Source: Pusillimonas sp.
Lineage (GTDB): Bacteria > Pseudomonadota > Gammaproteobacteria > Burkholderiales > Burkholderiaceae_B
NCBI RefSeq assembly: GCF_029263785.1
Contig: NZ_JAJUFE010000014.1
Span: 1-50,269, forward strand
Length of the DNA stretch: 50,269 nucleotides
Direction: 5' to 3'
The notes beneath the pieces are model-generated. The model saw only the letters and a list, made by a program, of their open reading frames with translations, did no database searches and had not been told where the DNA came from. The translations under genes were made by a program, and so were the position numbers. The stretch's first letter is position 1, and each line of letters starts with the position of its first letter. Positions 18,195 through 27,382 of this stretch are shown piece by piece.

Positions 18195-19238
18195 ATGGAT
18201 TTAACCACACGCTGCCCCCAGTGTCTTACCGAATTTCCGGTCAGCTTGCAGCAGTTGCAGCTTCGCAAGGGTTATGTCCGCTGCATTAACTGCGCTCATA
18301 TCTTCGATGCTTACGAGGCGGTAGTACCCGCCGCTCCTGTTGCATCCCCCACTCAGCCGCCCAGGGCTTCCGAAGAGGCAGGGTTTTCGGTCTCTGCTTC
18401 CGCTGCATCGCCCACCGAGCCACGATTTGTTGTGTCGAATGGCAAGGTGGATTCCGCTACAGAACACGCCGAGCCTTCTGTTTCGATTCGCGTGCGCAGC
18501 GCGCCTGCCGACTCCACGTCGTTTACGGTGCGCGATCATCATCTAGCCGACGACGGCACCAATGAGCCCATCATCTCTGGAAGGGACCCTGTTCATTCCG
18601 GGCGCCGGGAGCATTCATTGGGCGATCAGGGCGCTTATCGCGATGACGATATCGCGCAGCGGGAATCCGGCCTGTACGTCGAACCGCGGGCAGGACGCGA
18701 AGCCGGACCCGAATTCATTCACGATGATGAGCGCAGTGGAATTGGCATAGGCGGCATCTTGCTGAGCTTGTTGGTGGTGCTGGGCGTGGTCGCTGCATTG
18801 CTTCAGCTTGCCTACATTTACAGGGTGCAACTGGCCAATGAGTTTCCTGGCATGCGGCCTGCGCTTGAGCGTTACTGTGACGTGGTCGGCTGTACGGTCG
18901 ATTACCCACGCAGGATCGCTCTGATCGCGATCATGGATTCTTCGCTGCAGGCAGTGCGGGACCCCGGGAATGCTGATAAAGGCACCAGTCGGCTGATGCT
19001 TAACGTCGTGCTGCGGAACAACTACGAAAAGCCGCAGCAGTGGCCCAACCTTGCCGTTGAGCTTGTTGATTTCTCTGGCACCGTCGCAGTCAGGCGCTCT
19101 TTGACTCCAGCCGATTATTTGCCTGAAATTTCCCGGGACGGACCGTTTCCCGGAAAAAGCGAGGTCCGGATAACGGTGCCCATTGAAGTCAGGGGCGTCC
19201 AGATCAATGGCTATCAGTTAGATAAATTCTTTCCGTAA
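18195..19238 (+). CDS. zinc-ribbon (MJ0042-type) and DUF3426 membrane protein
   Basis: 347-aa protein of unknown function, common after prmA in betaproteobacteria. Residues 1-40 are an MJ0042-type zinc finger with cysteine pairs C7/C10 and C30/C33. A low-complexity acidic linker follows to about residue 180, then one membrane segment at about 186-208. The C-terminal DUF3426 domain (about 215-347) contains paired cysteines in YCDVVGCTVDYPR. The finger would face the cytosol and DUF3426 the periplasm. It lies 20 bp after prmA and 8 bp before the kinase gene, so it belongs to that operon. Confidence 0.88.
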   Translation: MDLTTRCPQCLTEFPVSLQQLQLRKGYVRCINCAHIFDAYEAVVPAAPVASPTQPPRASEEAGFSVSASAASPTEPRFVVSNGKVDSATEHAEPSVSIRVRSAPADSTSFTVRDHHLADDGTNEPIISGRDPVHSGRREHSLGDQGAYRDDDIAQRESGLYVEPRAGREAGPEFIHDDERSGIGIGGILLSLLVVLGVVAALLQLAYIYRVQLANEFPGMRPALERYCDVVGCTVDYPRRIALIAIMDSSLQAVRDPGNADKGTSRLMLNVVLRNNYEKPQQWPNLAVELVDFSGTVAVRRSLTPADYLPEISRDGPFPGKSEVRITVPIEVRGVQINGYQLDKFFP

Positions 19239-19246
19239 GGATGGTA

Positions 19247-20185
19247 ATGACCAATAAAATTCTTGTGTGCGGCTCTGTCGCCTTTGACACCATCACGGTA
19301 TTCGAGGGGCATTTCAAAGACCATATCCTGCCTGACAGCATTCAGTCACTGAGTGTGTCCTTTTTTGTGCCGTCGATGCGAAAAGAGTATGGTGGTTGCG
19401 CCGGAAACATTGCCTATAACCTGCGTTTGCTTGGCGCGGACGTGGCACCTGTGGGTACTGTCGGCGCCGACGCAAGCGATTATCTTGACTATATGAAACG
19501 CTTGGGTATCGACACATCGCTGGTTCGTGTGTTGCCCGACATGTTCACTCCTCAGTGTTTTATTACCACCGATCTGGACAGCAACCAGATCGCTTCATTT
19601 CACCCCGGCGCGATGGCACGTTCGTTCGAAAACGATCTGAGTGGCACAGAGGCGGCGTGGGCTATTGTGGCGCCCGACTCAAAAGAAGGCATGTTCGCCA
19701 ACGCCGAGCGGCTCAAGGCGCAGGGCACTCCTTTTATCTTTGACCTGGGTCAGGCCATGCCCTTGTTTGACGGCGAAGACCTGAAGCGGATGCTGGACAT
19801 GGCCGACGTACTTACCGCCAATGACTACGAAGCCAGCGTCATCGAGCAGCGCATGGGGCGCAGCATCGAAGATATCGCCCGGGGTCTGCGGGCCGCTGTC
19901 GTTACAAGGGGGGCGGAAGGCGCAACCCTGTATACCGATGGGACTACAGAACATATCGATCCGATCAGGGTGGACTCCATCGTTGACCCGACCGGATGCG
20001 GCGATGCCCACCGGGCAGGTCTGCTTTATGGGCTGGTTAACGATTGGTCACTCATTGATGCCTGTCGCTTGGCGAATGTGATGGGCGCCATTAAAATCTC
20101 TTCCAAAGGGCCGCAAAACCATCAACCGGCACGTGCCGACATTGGCGCCATGCTCAAACAACATTACGGCGTCGATCTTGCCTGA
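19247..20185 (+). CDS. PfkB/ribokinase-family carbohydrate (adenosine-type) kinase
   Basis: 312-aa kinase of the PfkB family. The N-terminal KILVCGSVAFDTITVFEG, the glycine pair in YGGCAGNIAYNLRLLG, and the catalytic anion-hole motif DPTGCGDAHRAGLL (Asp in GCGD) are all visible, so it should be active. Related betaproteobacterial proteins are annotated as adenosine or sugar kinases; the substrate cannot be read from sequence. TAAGGA lies about 5 bp before the ATG at 19247 and overlaps the ATG at 19241, so the downstream start is favoured. It is the last gene of the acc-prma cluster before a lipoprotein gene. Confidence 0.85.
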   Translation: MTNKILVCGSVAFDTITVFEGHFKDHILPDSIQSLSVSFFVPSMRKEYGGCAGNIAYNLRLLGADVAPVGTVGADASDYLDYMKRLGIDTSLVRVLPDMFTPQCFITTDLDSNQIASFHPGAMARSFENDLSGTEAAWAIVAPDSKEGMFANAERLKAQGTPFIFDLGQAMPLFDGEDLKRMLDMADVLTANDYEASVIEQRMGRSIEDIARGLRAAVVTRGAEGATLYTDGTTEHIDPIRVDSIVDPTGCGDAHRAGLLYGLVNDWSLIDACRLANVMGAIKISSKGPQNHQPARADIGAMLKQHYGVDLA

Positions 20186-20215
20186 AGCAAGGTCGCCTGC
20201 CATTAGGAGTATTCC

Positions 20216-20722
20216 ATGAGTTCTTCAATCGCAATCCGTTCAGATCGAGTTCGACCCGGTTTTCGGCTGTTGGCAGTTACTGCTGTTGTTGCGTCGCTGG
20301 CAGTTGTGGCCGGCTGCGCAAATCGTTCCGCGTCCAGCTCGGTGTATACGTACGGACAAGCGCAGCAAGAACAGATTGTTCGCACCGGCACAGTCGTATC
20401 GGTGCGATCCATCACCATCCAGGACGACCGCTCAAGTGGCGCCGGCATGATCGCCGGAGGCGCGCTGGGTGGCGTTGCCGGCAATGCGGTCGGTGGCGGT
20501 TCCGGACGGGCAATCGCAACGGTAGGCGGCGCTATCTTGGGCGGCTTGCTGGGCAACACGGTCGAGAACCAGGTCAACAAGAAGCAGGGCCTCGAAATTA
20601 CCGTTCAGCTGGATAACGGTGAAACCCGTGTGGTGGCCCAAGAGGCCGACGTTGCCATCACGTCGGGCCAGCGCGTTCGCATGATAAGTGGTGGTGGACC
20701 AACTCGCGTAGTGCCGATGTAA
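20216..20722 (+). CDS. glycine-zipper 2TM lipoprotein (SlyB/Pcp-like)
   Basis: 168-aa outer-membrane lipoprotein. The lipobox VVAGC places the lipidated cysteine at residue 34. A glycine-zipper double segment (AGGALGGVAGNAVGGGSG, then GGAILGGLLGN) occupies about residues 78-110, followed by a soluble tail that ends in a SlyB-type QLDNGETRVV/GQRVRMI region. SlyB-family proteins stabilise the outer membrane under stress. The gene ends 66 bp before a strong hairpin terminator. Confidence 0.92.
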   Translation: MSSSIAIRSDRVRPGFRLLAVTAVVASLAVVAGCANRSASSSVYTYGQAQQEQIVRTGTVVSVRSITIQDDRSSGAGMIAGGALGGVAGNAVGGGSGRAIATVGGAILGGLLGNTVENQVNKKQGLEITVQLDNGETRVVAQEADVAITSGQRVRMISGGGPTRVVPM

Positions 20723-20781
20723 GCTGCGCAGTTGGGTACCCGGCCATACGGCCGAACACTCACCACTAAAAAGCTCAACTC

Positions 20782-20831
20782 TGAACTGCACCCCAAAAGT
20801 TGGACACCAATCCAGCCTTTGGGGTGTTTTT
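20782..20831 (+). terminator. Rho-independent terminator, apparently built from an IS3-type end
   Basis: CACCCCAAA (20789-20797) pairs perfectly with TTTGGGGTG (20818-20826) and is followed by five T. A smaller TTGG/CCAA hairpin sits in the loop. It would stop transcripts of the glycine-zipper lipoprotein gene before the convergent yggT. The motif TGAACTGCACCCC plus AAAAGTTGGACA resembles terminal inverted repeats of IS3-family elements, which suggests a relic end; that part is from memory of the family, not a search. Confidence 0.7.
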
Positions 20832-20848
20832 CATGCCTGCCGGGCTGG

Positions 20849-21412
20849 CTAGATTGCCAGCGCTGCAAAGGCGAATCGTTGTACCACCATCATTGCGATC
20901 TGGGCCAGGACAAGCAGAACCAGAGGAGACAGATCGAGGCCGCCCAGGTTGGGCATGATGCGGCGGATCGGATCGAGCAAGGGTGCTGTCAGCGTATGCA
21001 GTATGGGCATGATGGGTGCCATGGGGTTGACCCATGACAGCACAGCCTGAATAAGTGTGAGCCAGACGACCAGATTAAGCGTCCACTTCAATACCGTCAG
21101 CAGGGCGGCCAGCAAGGTCGGCAACAGGGATTGAACCATGGGCAACTGGCCGGTCAGCACCATCCAGGTGGCCAGCAGATAAATAAATGCTGTAAGCCAA
21201 CAGGCAATAAGGCTGGGAAGGTCGAGCTTGCCGCGAGGCGCCACCAGCTTGCGCATGGGTTGCACCATCCAGTCAGTCAGACGGATGATTGCTTGCGAAT
21301 AGGGGTTGAAGGGATGCAGGCGGATCGCGTATGCCCAGGCTCGCAGGATGAGGGCGATGCCGAACAGCAAAAAGACGATGTCGAAAACGAAGCCGAGGAT
21401 GCCACTGATCAT
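20849..21412 (-). CDS. YggT family membrane protein
   Basis: 187-aa integral membrane protein with two YGGT repeats, each with paired hydrophobic helices and a conserved basic loop (first WMVQPMRKLVAPRGKLDLPS, second TAPLLDPIRRIMPNLGGLDLS). In other bacteria YggT proteins are linked to cell division, osmotic response or thylakoid-like c-type assembly; the role here is unknown. The ATG at 21412 begins the conserved MISGILGFVFD; an ATG at 21439 would add nine polar residues and cannot be excluded. It is convergent with the lipoprotein gene. Confidence 0.85.
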   Translation of the reverse strand: MISGILGFVFDIVFLLFGIALILRAWAYAIRLHPFNPYSQAIIRLTDWMVQPMRKLVAPRGKLDLPSLIACWLTAFIYLLATWMVLTGQLPMVQSLLPTLLAALLTVLKWTLNLVVWLTLIQAVLSWVNPMAPIMPILHTLTAPLLDPIRRIMPNLGGLDLSPLVLLVLAQIAMMVVQRFAFAALAI

Positions 21413-21477
21413 GGGTTCATGATTTGAAGAGGTTAGCAATGCCCTATTGTCGCATGTCTGCAGTCGGGGCTGGCTAC

Positions 21478-21507
21478 AAAAAAACTGCCCGGAGTGCCGG
21501 GCAGTTT
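21478..21507 (-). terminator. terminator of the histone-like gene
   Basis: AAACTGCCCGG and CCGGGCAGTTT form an 11-bp perfect stem around AGTG. On the minus strand the stem is followed by a run of T, because the plus strand reads seven A at 21478-21484. It lies 31 bp after the stop of the histone H1-like gene and fits as its intrinsic terminator, insulating yggT from it. Confidence 0.85.
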
Positions 21508-21537
21508 GATAAGGCTTGCTTCTGTCGGAGACCGTAA

Positions 21538-22152
21538 TCAGGGACGGCCGCCGGTGGGGAAGGGCCAGGATGCCGCAGGGTTTATTGTCTTGCTGGCAGG
21601 CGTGGCCTTAGTTGCGGCTTTCTTGGCCTTGGCGTTTGCCATGGCTCCGCTCTTTTTTGCAGGAGCCTTTTTGGCGGCTGCCTTTTTGGCCGTCGCTTTC
21701 TTTGCCGCAGCCTTCTTGGCGGGTGCCTTCTTGGCTACTGCCTTTTTGGCGGTGGTTTTTTTAGCGACTGCCTTTTTTGCAGGAGCCTTCTTGGCTGCGG
21801 TTTTCTTGCTAGCAACTTTCTTGGCAGCTACCTTCTTGGTTGCGACCTTTTTGCTTGCCGCTTTCTTTGCTGCGGTTTTCTTGCTTGCTACTTTTTTGCT
21901 TGCGGCCTTTTTAGCCGCTACTTTTTTCGTTGCCACTTTCTTTGCTGCTACTTTCTTCGCTGCGACTTTCTTTGCAGCTGCTTTCTTGGCTACCGCTTTC
22001 TTGGCGGGGGCTTTCTTGGCCGCTACCTTTTTAACGGCGGCTTTCTTGGCGGGTGCTGCTTTCTTGGCGACTACTTTCTTGGCCGGTGCTGCTTTTTTTG
22101 CTGTTGCTTTCTTCGCAGCCGCTTTCTTCGCGGCCTTTTTGGCTGTTGCCAT
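21538..22152 (-). CDS. histone H1-like Lys/Ala-rich DNA-binding protein
   Basis: 204-aa protein made almost wholly of KKAAAKK/PAKKA-type repeats, resembling eukaryotic histone H1 tails and the BpH1/BpH2 proteins of Bordetella. It is strongly basic and probably binds and condenses DNA without sequence specificity. The only non-repetitive part is the C-terminus, which ends NPAASWPFPTGGRP. The start at 22152 has AAGGAG seven bases upstream; the frame also has a TTG two codons earlier. The repeated coding DNA is expected to vary in length between strains through slippage or recombination. A large open frame on the opposite strand is a by-product of this repetition. Confidence 0.93.
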   Translation of the reverse strand: MATAKKAAKKAAAKKATAKKAAPAKKVVAKKAAPAKKAAVKKVAAKKAPAKKAVAKKAAAKKVAAKKVAAKKVATKKVAAKKAASKKVASKKTAAKKAASKKVATKKVAAKKVASKKTAAKKAPAKKAVAKKTTAKKAVAKKAPAKKAAAKKATAKKAAAKKAPAKKSGAMANAKAKKAATKATPASKTINPAASWPFPTGGRP

Positions 22153-22192
22153 GATCAAGCTCCTTGAGAATGAATCGTAGAGATACGTTCAC

Positions 22193-22238
22193 CCATTTGA
22201 TATGGCCCCCACGAAAGGGTGCGACCCATCTCAAATGG
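22193..22238. promoter_or_regulatory. 13-bp inverted repeat in the leader of the histone-like gene
   Basis: CCATTTGATATGG at 22193-22205 and CCATCTCAAATGG at 22226-22238 are inverted copies with one mismatch, separated by 20 bp. They lie 41-86 bp upstream of the histone-like gene start and 70 bp beyond the nrdB stop. No T-run follows on the minus strand, so this is not a standard terminator. It could be a dimeric operator pair or an RNA hairpin controlling the histone-like gene. Confidence 0.45.
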
Positions 22239-22308
22239 CGCAAGCGCGCAAGACGCATAGCATCTTGCACGCCTAGAGTCTAACGTAAGGAGTTGTCGTC
22301 TCCAAGCA

Positions 22309-23496
22309 TTATTCCCAGCTAAGTGCGCCTCCGGTTTGATATTCGATGACACGTGTCTCAAAAAAGTTGCGTTCTTTCTTGAGATCGATCATCTCGGCCA
22401 TCCACGGGAAGGGATTTTCTTCTTGCGCAAATAGCGGTTCGATACCGATTTGTTGGCAACGACGGTTGGCGATAAATCGCAAATACGATTTGAACATGGC
22501 AGCATTCAGACCAAGCACACCTCGAGGCATGGTGTCTTCAGCGTAAGCATATTCAAGGTCTACAGCCTTTTTGAACAGACCTTTGATCTCTTCACGAAAC
22601 TCGGGTGTCCAAAGATGTGGGTTTTCGAGTTTGATTGTGTTGATGAGGTCGATGCCAAAGTTGCAGTGCATGGATTCATCGCGAAGGATATACATGTACT
22701 GCTCGGCGGCACCCGTCATTTTGTTCTGTCGACCCAATGCAAGTATTTGCGTAAAACCAACATAAAAGAAGAGACCTTCCATGAGGCACGCAAAAACGAT
22801 GAGCGATTTAAGCAGTTTTTGATCGGCTTCGGGTGTGCCGGTCTTGAAGTTCGGATCAGCAATGGCGTCGATGAACGGAATCAGGAATTCGTCTTTGGCG
22901 CGTATGGATGGCACTTCATGATACGCGTTGAAGATCTCTGATTCGTCGAGGTCGAGGCTTTCAACAATGTACTGATATGCATGCGTGTGTATGGCTTCTT
23001 CGAATGCCTGACGCAGAAGGAACTGGCGGCATTCGGGCGCGGTGATGTGCCGATACGTGCCCAGGACAATGTTGTTTGCAGCCAGGGAGTCGGCCGTCAC
23101 GAAGAAACCGAGATTACGCTTGACGATACGACGCTCGTCTTCGGTCAGCCCATTGGGGTTTTTCCAAAGGGCGATGTCGCGCGACATATTGATCTCTTGC
23201 GGCATCCAGTGGTTGGCGCAGGTTGCAAGGTATTTTTCCCATGCCCATTTGTATTTGAACGGCACCAGTTGGTTGACGTCGGTCGTACCGTTGATGATGC
23301 GTTTGTCGGCGGCACGGACGCGTTGTCCATCACCGCTGGCAATGCCGCCGTGAGCCGAAGCTGCCTGGCCGGCAGCTTGTGCTGCCGGCGAAGGCAAGGC
23401 GGTGTCGTCGACGTGATGCGTCGGGCGTACATTGGGCTGCGATGGTGCAGCGGCAGGAGCCGCCGGCGTTTGAGGGGTATCGTCCCAGTTCAACAT
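22309..23496 (-). CDS. nrdB: ribonucleotide reductase class Ia, beta subunit
   Basis: Di-iron radical subunit of aerobic ribonucleotide reductase, 395 aa. Family landmarks include the [18 protein letters not shown] helix, the [16 protein letters not shown] iron-ligand helix (Glu and His), and the [17 protein letters not shown] helix with further ligands. The N-terminal 45 residues are an Ala/Pro-rich extension not in E. coli NrdB. The short C-terminus is the NrdA-docking tail. The gene starts 19 bp after nrdA with an AGAGGT ribosome site, so nrdAB is one operon. Confidence 0.97.
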   Translation of the reverse strand: MLNWDDTPQTPAAPAAAPSQPNVRPTHHVDDTALPSPAAQAAGQAASAHGGIASGDGQRVRAADKRIINGTTDVNQLVPFKYKWAWEKYLATCANHWMPQEINMSRDIALWKNPNGLTEDERRIVKRNLGFFVTADSLAANNIVLGTYRHITAPECRQFLLRQAFEEAIHTHAYQYIVESLDLDESEIFNAYHEVPSIRAKDEFLIPFIDAIADPNFKTGTPEADQKLLKSLIVFACLMEGLFFYVGFTQILALGRQNKMTGAAEQYMYILRDESMHCNFGIDLINTIKLENPHLWTPEFREEIKGLFKKAVDLEYAYAEDTMPRGVLGLNAAMFKSYLRFIANRRCQQIGIEPLFAQEENPFPWMAEMIDLKKERNFFETRVIEYQTGGALSWE

Positions 23497-23515
23497 AGTT
23501 CTTTACCTCTTTGAA

Positions 23516-26428
23516 TTACTGGCAGGCTTCGCATTCTTCGAAGCCTTCGTCGCCGGGTCGCATGGTGCATACGGCACCCACGACTTCGGCTTCGGGCAGG
23601 GGGGCGGCCGGAGCTGCGGAAACGCCGCTGGGGCTGCCGCTGGAGACGGCGTTGAGTTCGCCGCCGCGCCCGGTGGATTTCTCGGCGTTGGTCGCGCCGC
23701 TGGATCGCAGGTAGTAGGTGGTCTTCAGGCCACGCTGCCACGCCAGCTTATAGGTTTCATCGAGCTTCTTGCCGGAGACGCCCGCCATGAAGATATTGAG
23801 CGACTGTGCCTGATCGATCCATTTCTGGCGACGTGCAGCACATTCGACCACCCACTTGGGATCGATTTCGAATGCCGTTGCATAGAGTTCGCGCAGATCA
23901 TTGGGAATGCGGTCGATGCGTGCCAGACTGCCGTCGAAATATTTAAGGTCGGCGACCATGACTTCGTCCCACAATCCGCGTTCTTTGAGGTCGCGGACCA
24001 GGTATTCGTTGACCACGGTGAACTCGCCCGACAGGTTGGACTTCACGTACAGGTTGCGATAGGTGGGCTCGATGCACGGCGACACGCCGATGATGTTCGA
24101 GATGGTGGCCGTTGGAGCAATGGCAACGCAATTTGAGTTGCGCATACCGTATTGCTGGATGTGCTGGCGCAAGGAGTCCCAGTCGAGGGTGCTGCTGTCG
24201 TCGACCTCGACATACCCGCCGCGCTGCTCGCGCAACATGGCGATGGTGTCCTGGGGCAGAATGCCGCGATCCCACAGCGACCCCTTGAAGGTAGCGTACG
24301 AGCCGCGCTCGACGGCAAGCTTGCTGGATGCCCAGTAGGCGTAGTAGCACACTGCTTCCATCGAGCGGTCGGAGAACTCGATGGCCGCTTCGGATGCGAA
24401 CGGCACACGCATCATGTGCAGGCAGTCCTGGAAGCCCATGACCCCCATGCCGACAGGGCGGTGGCGCACGTTGGAGTTGCGCGCCTTGGCCACTGCGTAA
24501 TAGTTGATGTCGATGACGTTGTCGAGCATGCGCATGGCTGTATCGATGGTGCGCTGAAGCTTCTCGTGATCGAGCACATACTGGCCGCTTTCGTCCTGCT
24601 TGAGATGGGCGGCAAGGTTGACCGACCCCAGATTGCAAACGGCGATTTCAGTGTCGCTGGTGTTAAGCGTGATCTCGGTGCAAAGGTTGGAACTGTGTAC
24701 GACGCCGACGTGCTGCTGTGGCGAACGGATGTTGCATGGATCTTTGAACGTCAGCCAGGGGTGGCCGGTTTCGAACAGCATGGACAGCATCTTGCGCCAC
24801 AGCGATACAGCCGGGATGGTCTTGAACAGCGTTATTTCGCCGCTGACCGTCTTGGCCTCGTATGCGGTGTAGGCTTTTTCGAATTCGATGCCGTACTTGT
24901 CGTGCAGGTCGGGTACGTCTGACGGCGAGAACAAGGTCCAGTCGCCGTTTTCCATTACGCGTTTCATGAACAGGTCGGGGATCCAGTTGGCCGTGTTCAT
25001 GTCGTGGGTGCGGCGGCGCTCGTCGCCGGTGTTCTTGCGTAGCTCGAGGAATTCCTCGATATCGAGGTGCCAGGTTTCGAGGTAGGCGCAGACAGCTCCT
25101 TTGCGCTTGCCACCCTGGTTGACGGCCACGGCGGTGTCATTGACCACCTTGAGGAAAGGCACGACACCCTGGCTTTCGCCGTTGGTACCCTTGATATGGC
25201 TGCGCAGCGCGCGCACCGGCGTCCAGTCGTTACCCAGGCCTCCGGCATACTTGGCCAGCAGTGCGTTTTCCTTGATGGCGTCGTAGATGCCTTCGAGGTC
25301 GTCGGACACAGTTGTCAGGTAGCACGAGGACAACTGCGAATGCACGGTTCCCGAGTTGAACAGGGTAGGGGTAGAGCTCATGAAATCGAAGGAAGACAAG
25401 ATTTCGTAGAACTCGATGGCGCGTGCTTCGCGGTCGATTTCATTCAGCGCCAGGCCCATCGCCACCCGCATGAAGAACACCTGGGGCAGTTCGATGCGGC
25501 GACCCCGCACATGCAGGAAGTAGCGGTCGTAAAGCGTCTGGAGACCAAGATAGTTGAACTGCAGATCGCGTTCGGCCTTGAGGGCGCGGCCCAGGCGGGG
25601 CAGATCGAACTGGCCCAGCTTGCTGTCGAGCAGGCTGTTCTCGATGCCCAGCTTGACGAAGCGGGGGAAATATTCGGCATAGCCTTCGGTCATTTCGGAC
25701 TGAGCGACCTCTTGGCCCAATACCTCTTTGCGGATGGTATGAAGCAGCAGCCCGGCGGTAACCTGGCTGTAGGCCGGGTCGGACTCGACCAGGGCACGAG
25801 CCGAAAGGATGGCGGATTTATAGACCTCGTCGACAGGAATGCCATCGTACAGGTTCTTGACGGTTTCCTTGAGAATGCCATCGACATCGATCTCGATGGA
25901 CACACCCTGGCTCGCTTCTTCGATGGTGGTGCGCAGCTTCGAAAGGTCGAGCGGACGCATCACGCCGTTGTCGTTGACGTTCAAGGTGCTTTGCTGGGCG
26001 GGTGCTTCTTGCTGGCCGGCACGGGCACGCTCCTGGGCGCGCTTTTCACGGTAAAGCACATAGGCGCGTGCCACGTCGTGTTCGCCCGAACGCATCAGTG
26101 CCAGTTCGACCTGGTCCTGGATGTCTTCAATATGAAAGGTGCCACCGCCCGGACGGTTACGTACCAGCGCGTTGACAACCTGGGATGTGAGTTGATCGAC
26201 GAGTTCGCGAATCCGGGCCGATGCGGCGCCTTGTCCGCCATTGACAGCCAAGAATGCCTTGGTCATGGCGATGGCAATCTTGCTGGGTTCGAAGCCTACC
26301 ACGGCGCCATTGCGGCGGATGATGTTGAAGTTGTGCCATTGGCTGCCGGCTTCGGTGTTGCCGCTGGCGGCTGGCGAAGACGGAGGAACAGCGACTGGCC
26401 GGGACTCAGCGATGGTATCGGTCTGCAT
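23516..26428 (-). CDS. nrdA: ribonucleotide reductase class Ia, alpha subunit
   Basis: Catalytic subunit that reduces ribonucleoside diphosphates to deoxy forms, 970 aa and longer than E. coli NrdA (761). Residues about 33-130 form an ATP-cone, the dATP activity switch. The active-site set is present: C369 ([11 protein letters not shown]), NLCTE with the radical cysteine, the second redox cysteine in VCNLGSVNL, and the tyrosine pair in [11 protein letters not shown]. The C-terminal redox tail ends in CEACQ. Expression is probably repressed by NrdR, whose boxes overlap the promoter, and the nrdR gene is in this window at 44468. Confidence 0.98.
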   Translation of the reverse strand: MQTDTIAESRPVAVPPSSPAASGNTEAGSQWHNFNIIRRNGAVVGFEPSKIAIAMTKAFLAVNGGQGAASARIRELVDQLTSQVVNALVRNRPGGGTFHIEDIQDQVELALMRSGEHDVARAYVLYREKRAQERARAGQQEAPAQQSTLNVNDNGVMRPLDLSKLRTTIEEASQGVSIEIDVDGILKETVKNLYDGIPVDEVYKSAILSARALVESDPAYSQVTAGLLLHTIRKEVLGQEVAQSEMTEGYAEYFPRFVKLGIENSLLDSKLGQFDLPRLGRALKAERDLQFNYLGLQTLYDRYFLHVRGRRIELPQVFFMRVAMGLALNEIDREARAIEFYEILSSFDFMSSTPTLFNSGTVHSQLSSCYLTTVSDDLEGIYDAIKENALLAKYAGGLGNDWTPVRALRSHIKGTNGESQGVVPFLKVVNDTAVAVNQGGKRKGAVCAYLETWHLDIEEFLELRKNTGDERRRTHDMNTANWIPDLFMKRVMENGDWTLFSPSDVPDLHDKYGIEFEKAYTAYEAKTVSGEITLFKTIPAVSLWRKMLSMLFETGHPWLTFKDPCNIRSPQQHVGVVHSSNLCTEITLNTSDTEIAVCNLGSVNLAAHLKQDESGQYVLDHEKLQRTIDTAMRMLDNVIDINYYAVAKARNSNVRHRPVGMGVMGFQDCLHMMRVPFASEAAIEFSDRSMEAVCYYAYWASSKLAVERGSYATFKGSLWDRGILPQDTIAMLREQRGGYVEVDDSSTLDWDSLRQHIQQYGMRNSNCVAIAPTATISNIIGVSPCIEPTYRNLYVKSNLSGEFTVVNEYLVRDLKERGLWDEVMVADLKYFDGSLARIDRIPNDLRELYATAFEIDPKWVVECAARRQKWIDQAQSLNIFMAGVSGKKLDETYKLAWQRGLKTTYYLRSSGATNAEKSTGRGGELNAVSSGSPSGVSAAPAAPLPEAEVVGAVCTMRPGDEGFEECEACQ

Positions 26429-26534
26429 GAAGGCTCCTGGGAAACAGTGACCCGCCGGCGGACGGCGGGGAGTATTTTGGTTGGTGATGAGTAGGTGGCG
26501 GGCTTTGGGCTGACCGCTCTTTTTTGGGGCTCAA

Positions 26535-26580
26535 CCACTATATCTTGTGGTTTTTGTTGTTTCAACTACTAATTGTAGTG
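26535..26580 (-). promoter_or_regulatory. nrdAB promoter with two NrdR boxes
   Basis: On the minus strand TTGAAA (26560-26565) and TATAGT (26537-26542) are separated by exactly 17 bp, a good sigma-70 promoter. A palindrome CCACTATATCTTGTGG at 26535-26550 covers the -10 and matches the NrdR box type (ACACTATATcTAGTGT-like). A weaker box at about 26566-26581 (CTACAATTAG core on the minus strand) covers the -35. Centre-to-centre distance is about 31 bp, three helical turns, the usual NrdR arrangement. Box calls are by eye against remembered consensus. Confidence 0.82.
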
Positions 26581-26581
26581 A

Positions 26582-26792
26582 TAGCAGGCCGGGTAGGCAA
26601 GTCGATTCTGAGCTTGATTTTTTCTGCAAATATGCATGTTTGCGCTTCGGAAACCGGGATTCCTTCGGGAAGGCGCGTGGGGCCTTGCCCTTGGTGTTTT
26701 TTGCGCCGCAGCAGCGCTTCAAAAAAATAATTGTGTCGATCGGTACGTGGCCATTTGAACGCGGTTGAATAGGCTATGCAGCCTTACTGTTA
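26582..26792. other. spacer between nrdA promoter and the CopD-like gene; nothing clear
   Basis: About 210 bp without a credible gene. It holds small imperfect hairpins (for example CCTTC/GAAGG near 26662) and an A-rich stretch near 26722-26728, but no convincing terminator or RNA gene was found. It separates the CopD-like gene from nrdAB on the same strand. Confidence 0.5.
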
Positions 26793-27230
26793 TCAGTTCA
26801 GATAGAACATGGCCTTGGCCAGGAATACGATTACCACCACATGGGCAAACACGCTCAAATGAATCATGCGCGACTGCCTCGACCTGAGGCGGCCTGTAGC
26901 GCCCATGCTAACCGCATAGACGAAGTGGGCCAGGACGCTGAGGGCAAGGAGAATTTTCAGGCCCAGCAAGGTGCCCAAGGTGCTGTCGAAGGGTTGAGCC
27001 AGAACCGTTCGGTAACGCCATGCCATGCCGATGCCTGCAGCATACAGGGCCAGAATTGCAAAAGGCATGATGCGGCGCGCCCGTTGACCTATCGCTGCTT
27101 CGATGGTTCGCATGGCATCGCGCGGAACATGCTTGCGTATGCCTTCCAGCATCAATACTTCAAAAAATACCGTACCCACAAACAGGATCGCCGCAAAAAT
27201 ATGAAACAGAAGCAGAAGGAAATAGTCCAT
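26793..27230 (-). CDS. CopD-like four-helix membrane protein
   Basis: 145-aa integral membrane protein with four predicted segments (about residues 5-27, 48-70, 84-105, 120-142) and short polar loops. The first helix holds a conserved His (LLFHIFAAILFVG) and another His lies in the third helix (AHFVYAV); such residues bind heme or copper in related CopD/YtoR-like proteins. The exact family is uncertain. The ATG at 27230 matches a membrane-helix start; the frame extends to 27308 with basic residues that look non-coding. The neighbouring gene is divergent. Confidence 0.7.
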   Translation of the reverse strand: MDYFLLLLFHIFAAILFVGTVFFEVLMLEGIRKHVPRDAMRTIEAAIGQRARRIMPFAILALYAAGIGMAWRYRTVLAQPFDSTLGTLLGLKILLALSVLAHFVYAVSMGATGRLRSRQSRMIHLSVFAHVVVIVFLAKAMFYLN

Positions 27231-27382
27231 GGCGAGGTTCCCGTCTATAGAATGTCTACTGAGACCCATTGTAGGACGGCGCCGGCATACCCTTGCACGT
27301 AGCCGCACGACGCTTGTGGTTATGTTTGAGTACCGAAAAAACCTGCCACGCCGTCATACCCAGATTCCATTCAGGAGACAGC

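Noticed and set aside
21494-22180. 228-codon frame opposite the histone-like gene, rich in Phe/Ala/Leu
   Set aside because: Mirror of the KKAA repeats (AAG and GCC read backwards as CTT and GGC); it only looks like a membrane protein.
25067-26494. 475-codon open frame on the plus strand opposite nrdA
   Set aside because: It is the antisense shadow of nrdA; its translation has no recognisable domain, and the nrdA frame carries all conserved motifs.
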